DNA of 64,000 bases from positions 1,188,771-1,252,770 of the forward strand of contig MNCI01025042.1 in assembly GCA_015680685.1 (NCBI GenBank), given 5' to 3'. The translations under genes were made by a program, and so were the position numbers. Within the stretch, counting starts at the first letter, position 1. Each line of letters starts with the position of its first letter. This stretch comes from Gnetum montanum. Its lineage: Eukaryota > Streptophyta > Gnetopsida > Gnetales > Gnetaceae. Shown piece after piece: positions 60,801-64,000 of this stretch. The notes under the pieces were generated by a model that worked only from the letters and a program-made list of their open reading frames with translations, searched no databases and was not told where the DNA came from.

Positions 60801-61814
60801 TTGTGGAACTATCTCTTTCTCTGGGGAAAATTAGGAGTAGATTTGCGGAGTTGTGCTCAAATGTTTTTGCAAAATTTTATTTGTTACAAGTAGGTATTAT
60901 AAGGATCGCGTAGACTAGGCAGTTGAACAAAATAGGAAATTTTCAACAAACTCACAGTACTTGGCAAAGTTGGCTGAACCTCTTTAAAGTAAGTCATTTG
61001 TAGTTCACACACAACGCAATTGTTACATTTTACACAACCACACGCCGCAACAGCACACACACATACTCACATTGACTACTGATTTTATTTGGAGGTATCT
61101 GGGCCTTGGTGTTGCCAGAGACCAGCAGGCACCTAAATCCTGTTCGAGGACATTCATTGGTGGTCGTGTCCCAAACAATCGCCAACAAAACCCACTAACA
61201 GGTGTTCCAAAATGGCACCAGCAATATCTCCTGACAAGTTAGACCATATAATAACGTTGTAGTTACGCAGTAAAAACTGCAGAAACTCCAGCGCGCCCTT
61301 TCGAAACCATATGGCCTTCCCATGCAACCGAGTGTGCGGGGGAGGGACATTAGGCACGATTGGGTTTATGCAACACAAAACCCCAACGATATCTAATACG
61401 ATTAAGACAGGCCTTAGCATAACACTATACAGAAAACGCAATAAACAGATCAACGTCTAGATTCACATTTGCATGTTTAAATAAATGAAACCTACAAATT
61501 ACGCTTAGCTATTCATGCCGAAATCACCCAAACCCTTGTAACAGCGCAAGGTTTGTCTCTGACAACGGTGATAGATGCACCCCATTAAACCCTCGCCTTA
61601 ACGCGAGGTCCATAGTCTAAAACCCTCATTTACGCAAACAACGCTACAGGAATAAACATTGCTAAAACAACACAAGTATGCAAGGAATAGCCTACCGGTT
61701 CAAAGGCGTAGGATCCCTCACTTCGACCACTACCTGCAAAGTGCGCTGCAGATTCTCTTGCACCTCGTTGATTTTAGTCAATTTCGCGTTCTTTCGTTTC
61801 ACTTTAGGTGCCAT
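54817..61814 (-). CDS. Antisense multi-exon gene in the E2 spacer, interrupted by S1
   Basis: Same gene as in E1. Exons: 1, 61696-61814 (119 nt, MAPKVKRKNAKL); 2, 61188-61424 plus 58073-58290 (450 nt after removing S1 and one 5-bp duplication; HAD-like); 3, 57710-57984 (275 nt, RYADAFENCQNLRWL); 4, 56573-57611 (FNWASYFVEGLRTEM; frameshift near 57395); 5 and 6, 55990-56480, with 51-nt repeats; 7, 55135-55951 (817 nt; coiled coil; frameshift near 55885); 8, 54817-55050, ending DTGDSGIRGDA. Most exons are free of stops, unlike E2's gag and pol. Weak points: the exon 2 donor is GC instead of GT, and the exon 4 acceptor is AA where E1 has AG. Function unknown; the basic start suggests nuclear location. 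The 2.9-kb S1 insertion probably disrupts it today. Confidence 0.7.
56218..56440 (-). repeat. 51-nt coding repeats in exon 5 of the E2 antisense gene
   Basis: Three to four imperfect 51-bp (17-codon) units, with plus-strand core CTCTTCATGCACAAGAGTCT, reading EEA-x-AVG-x-SD-x-Q-x-LV-like on the minus strand. E1 has roughly one unit here. Confidence 0.65.
58073..58290 (-). CDS. C-terminal half of the HAD-like exon 2 (E2 copy)
   Basis: Reads GILAFLTDGTIDIDRPQDRE, then CLGWIWKMAQFSCYH, YNTLFVARHVSTYF and NPPGTVYYSG. The spacing fits the C-terminal half of an FCP1/NIF domain; the usual acidic pair before S-P-x-K is replaced by AR. No stop codon. The N-terminal half lies at 61188-61424 (RPVLIVLDIVGVLC, IWFRKGALEFLQFLLRNYNV, IIWSN) across the S1 insertion. 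Confidence 0.65.
58291..61187. mobile_element. S1: probable solo LTR inserted in the antisense gene
   Basis: 2897 bp, starting TGTTGGCACATTTGG and ending CAATCGCCAACA, flanked by GAACC (58286-58290) and AAACC (61188-61192). Removing it and one flank makes exon 2 the same 450 nt as in E1, which supports the boundaries. It has no coding domain. Inside, a region with CTTGTTGGRCAAGTAATCT.. and a downstream TATA-like sequence is present twice (59557-59700 and 59877-60005; CTATAAAAGGGC at about 59986). Orientation is probably plus from the TATA direction. A short non-autonomous element is the alternative. Confidence 0.6.
59984..59995 (+). promoter_or_regulatory. TATA-like promoter in S1
   Basis: CCTATAAAAGGG in the second copy of the duplicated block. 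Confidence 0.5.
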
Positions 61815-62297
61815 TGTCACAGTCTAAAAACCTTCACAGTTTCACATTTTCACGTCTTTACAAACTATGCGCTCTAATCGTCTGCTCCTCTTCCTCTCGC
61901 TTTGTAATAGTTAGAAATTCGAATTCGCAATAGCCAACAACCCGTTCTTACTGAAAACTGCTTACTTATATGCAAAATTTAACCGACTTGATACTCGATT
62001 TCAGTGAGACTTGCTCAAACGCTAGTGTCAGTATCAGCTGGAACCCGAGGATCAAGGCATTAATTGCGCCAGGTATCGCATGCATTACGGTCTGAAACGA
62101 CCCTAAACTACTGTATCTTATCTCCTCGTAATCAGGTCTCATTAATTACAAGCTGTTCGCAAGCTTTAAAATTCAGTTACCCTTATGCAGTAATGTCACG
62201 TCACTTCCTGTACACTAAACTAAACGTTATTCGTTCAACACTTATCGCATCAAACTTAGTATCTTTCTAATTACTCTCGCATTTGACACTTTTGTAG

Positions 62298-64000
62298 GAT
62301 AATTCACAAATGGATGAAATGTTGTCTGCATCGCTAGTTTTAACAAGCTCACACGGTGAAATTATTAGATAGCTTGATCCTGCACTAATAGAAACTAACT
62401 TAGCCCTTAATGACACAATCATAGCTACGTCGGAAACATCTCCAGACTAGCCAGTGCAATCGACGCGTGCGCTAGATCTGGAAGTTGGGGATGTAACCGA
62501 AGATCCACTCAACAAGGTCTCTGTGGTTACGCATAGGGGTAAGACCAAAACTCTCAAAGTTAGTTCTCTATTAGACCAAAAGGCACATGACGACATAAAA
62601 CAGGTTCTTCAGAATAACATTACGGTGTTTGCATGGTCATACGAGGATATGTCAGGACTGGACCCAAGATTAATTCAACACAACATAATCCTAGATCCTC
62701 ATATCAAAGCCGTTAGACAAAAAGCATGAAAGATCAAGCCATAAGTCGTGCTAGCAGTGTGTGATGAAATCACTAAGCTGTATCAGGCAGGTTTTATTCG
62801 CGTGGTTGATTACTCGAACTGGGTATCCAATATTGTAGTAGTTCCCAAAAAGACTGGAGGAATACGCATTTGTATAGACTTCTGGGAATTAAACAAAGCT
62901 ACAATCAAGGATAACTTCCCATTGCCAAGTATCGACCAATTGGTGGATACAACCACTAGGCATGCGCTTTTGTCCTTCATGGATGGCTTCTCAGGCTACA
63001 ATCAAATACGCATTAACCCAGAGCACCAGCTAACAATAACATTTATGACACCCTGGGGGACCTTTTGCTACACCATGATGCCTTTTGGCTTAAAAAACGC
63101 CGGAGCAACATATCAACGAGCTATGACATACATCTTTAGCGATTACCCCCTAAGGAGACTAAATGATTATGTCGACGATATAGCTGTTAAGTCTTTAAAG
63201 TCCGAAGATCATTCAGAGGATCTAAAGTTAGTCCTCAAAAAATGGTCTAACTACGATCTCCAACTCAATCCGAAAAAGTGTGTGTTCGGAGTCAAAATCG
63301 GACGCATGCTGGCTTTTGTGGTATCAGAAACTGGCATACATGTAGACCCTGACAAAGTCAAAGCCATTGTTGAATTGGCACCCCCCACAAGTCTTAGGCA
63401 ATTACGCGGACTATAGGGGAGGTTACAGTTTATCAGGTGGTTCATCTCGAGATTAACCGACAAGTTACACCCTATGCAACATTTGCTTAAGAAGGGGGTT
63501 AATTTTGAATGGACGGACGATTGTCAACATGCGTTCGATAGCTTGAATCAGGAGCTTCAATGCTTGCCAACAGTTTTCCCGCCGCAAAGGGATCAACCAT
63601 TCTATATCTATCTCGCAACTTCAGACGTAGCCTTAGTAGCATTACTCTGTCAAAGGAGGAATGATGGGTCGGAAGTACCCATCTACTACTTGAGTCACGC
63701 TTTATGTGCGTATGAAACGAGGTACAACGAAGTAGAGCGTAACTGCTTAGCGTTACTATTTACGCTCAAGAAGTGCAGACATTATCTTTTCCGTAGTCAA
63801 GTTAACATCATCTGTAAAAATAACATCCTTATGGCCATTACGCATAACTTATATGAAAGTAGCAAAATAGCTCGCTGGAAGGCTATCACGGCAGAATTTG
63901 ATCTGTATTACATCGGCCAATCTTCTACGAAGGGTCAAGCGATAGCCGACCAATTAGTAACATCTCCTATTGACAGTCAAGCAACCATAGAGCCTAAATT
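62298..64000 (+). pseudogene. pol of E2 (RT and RNase H, continues beyond window)
   Basis: ATG at 62310 (MDEMLSASLVLTSSHGE), preceded by a TTTTGTAG acceptor and 12 open nt in frame. RT: YEDMSGLDPRLIQHNIILDP, then CIDFWELNKATIKDNFPLPS, SFMDGFSGYNQIRINPEHQL, LKNAGATYQRAM and the catalytic NDYVDDIAVKS (63163). RNase H follows after a stop at 63414, readable to the end with FYIYLATSDVALVALLCQ and YNEVERNCLALLFTLKK. Five stops occur between 62371 and 63414; several are TGA/TAA/TAG where E1 has CGA or Gln codons fit. It is more complete in RT than E1, whose frame breaks before YVDD. Confidence 0.85.

Larger units (their letters stand above)
48828..64000 (+). mobile_element. Element E2: Tat/Ogre-family retrotransposon, runs off the window
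   Basis: 5' LTR 48828-50395, primer-binding site, gag, protease, spacer with antisense gene (itself hit by S1), then pol from 62298 to the window end. The 3' LTR is outside. The 5 bp before it are ACTCC (48823-48827), its predicted target duplication. Same family and gene order as E1. Confidence 0.88.

Overview
This is nuclear DNA from a plant with a large, repeat-rich genome. The evidence is Ty3/gypsy LTR retrotransposons of the plant Tat/Ogre type (reverse transcriptase, RNase H and a second, archaeal-type RNase H before integrase), Athila-like gag elements primed by a tRNA-Asp type site, and a decayed MULE-type SWIM transposase. I cannot name the species. I see no intact host gene; almost everything from 9309 to the end is retrotransposon inserted into retrotransposon.

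Layout, using labels E1-E7 and S1. E7 (1-2392, minus) is the gag-protease part of an Athila-like element, cut at 2392 by E6. E6 (2393 to about 5640, minus) is the 3' LTR and 3' end of a Tat/Ogre-like element. About 5640-9308 is AT-rich DNA with one transposase pseudogene. E5 (minus) begins with a 3' LTR at 9309-19009 and is the oldest layer: E4 (9850-18654, plus, TSD ATAAT) sits inside its LTR, E3 (19137-48226, minus, TSD CCCTG/CCCTA) sits in its internal region, and E2 (48828 to past the end, plus) cuts it again. E1 (21375-37950, plus, TSD CCAGA) is nested inside E3. S1 (58291-61187, TSD GAACC/AAACC) is a probable solo LTR inside E2.

E1, E2, E3 and E6 are one family. Its plan is LTR, an unusual primer-binding site, gag, protease, a 5-8 kb spacer, RT-RH-aRH-integrase, a minisatellite array, a polypurine tract and LTR. 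The spacer looks like an intron: in E1 and E2 a good 3' splice site lies exactly 12 nt before the pol ATG, as expected for Ogre-type elements. The striking part is inside that spacer. Both E1 and E2 carry, on the opposite strand, a multi-exon gene of about eight exons. Exons 1 to 3 are exactly 119, 450 and 275 nt in both copies (after removing S1 and its 5-bp duplication from E2), splice signals are mostly conserved, and protein similarity is retained through many silent changes. Exon 2 reads as a captured, catalytically degenerate FCP1/NIF-type HAD phosphatase domain. Later exons resemble plant transposon-associated proteins and coiled coils.

Other structural signals shared by the family are a conserved inverted repeat across the polypurine tract/3' LTR junction with a compensatory change, and LTR arrays of CG-containing palindromes that differ between subfamilies. 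All elements are decayed; many stops look like C-to-T changes at Gln/Arg/Trp codons, as expected for methylated, silenced DNA. Three single Ns mark assembly joins, two of them flanked by near-identical duplicated sequence.
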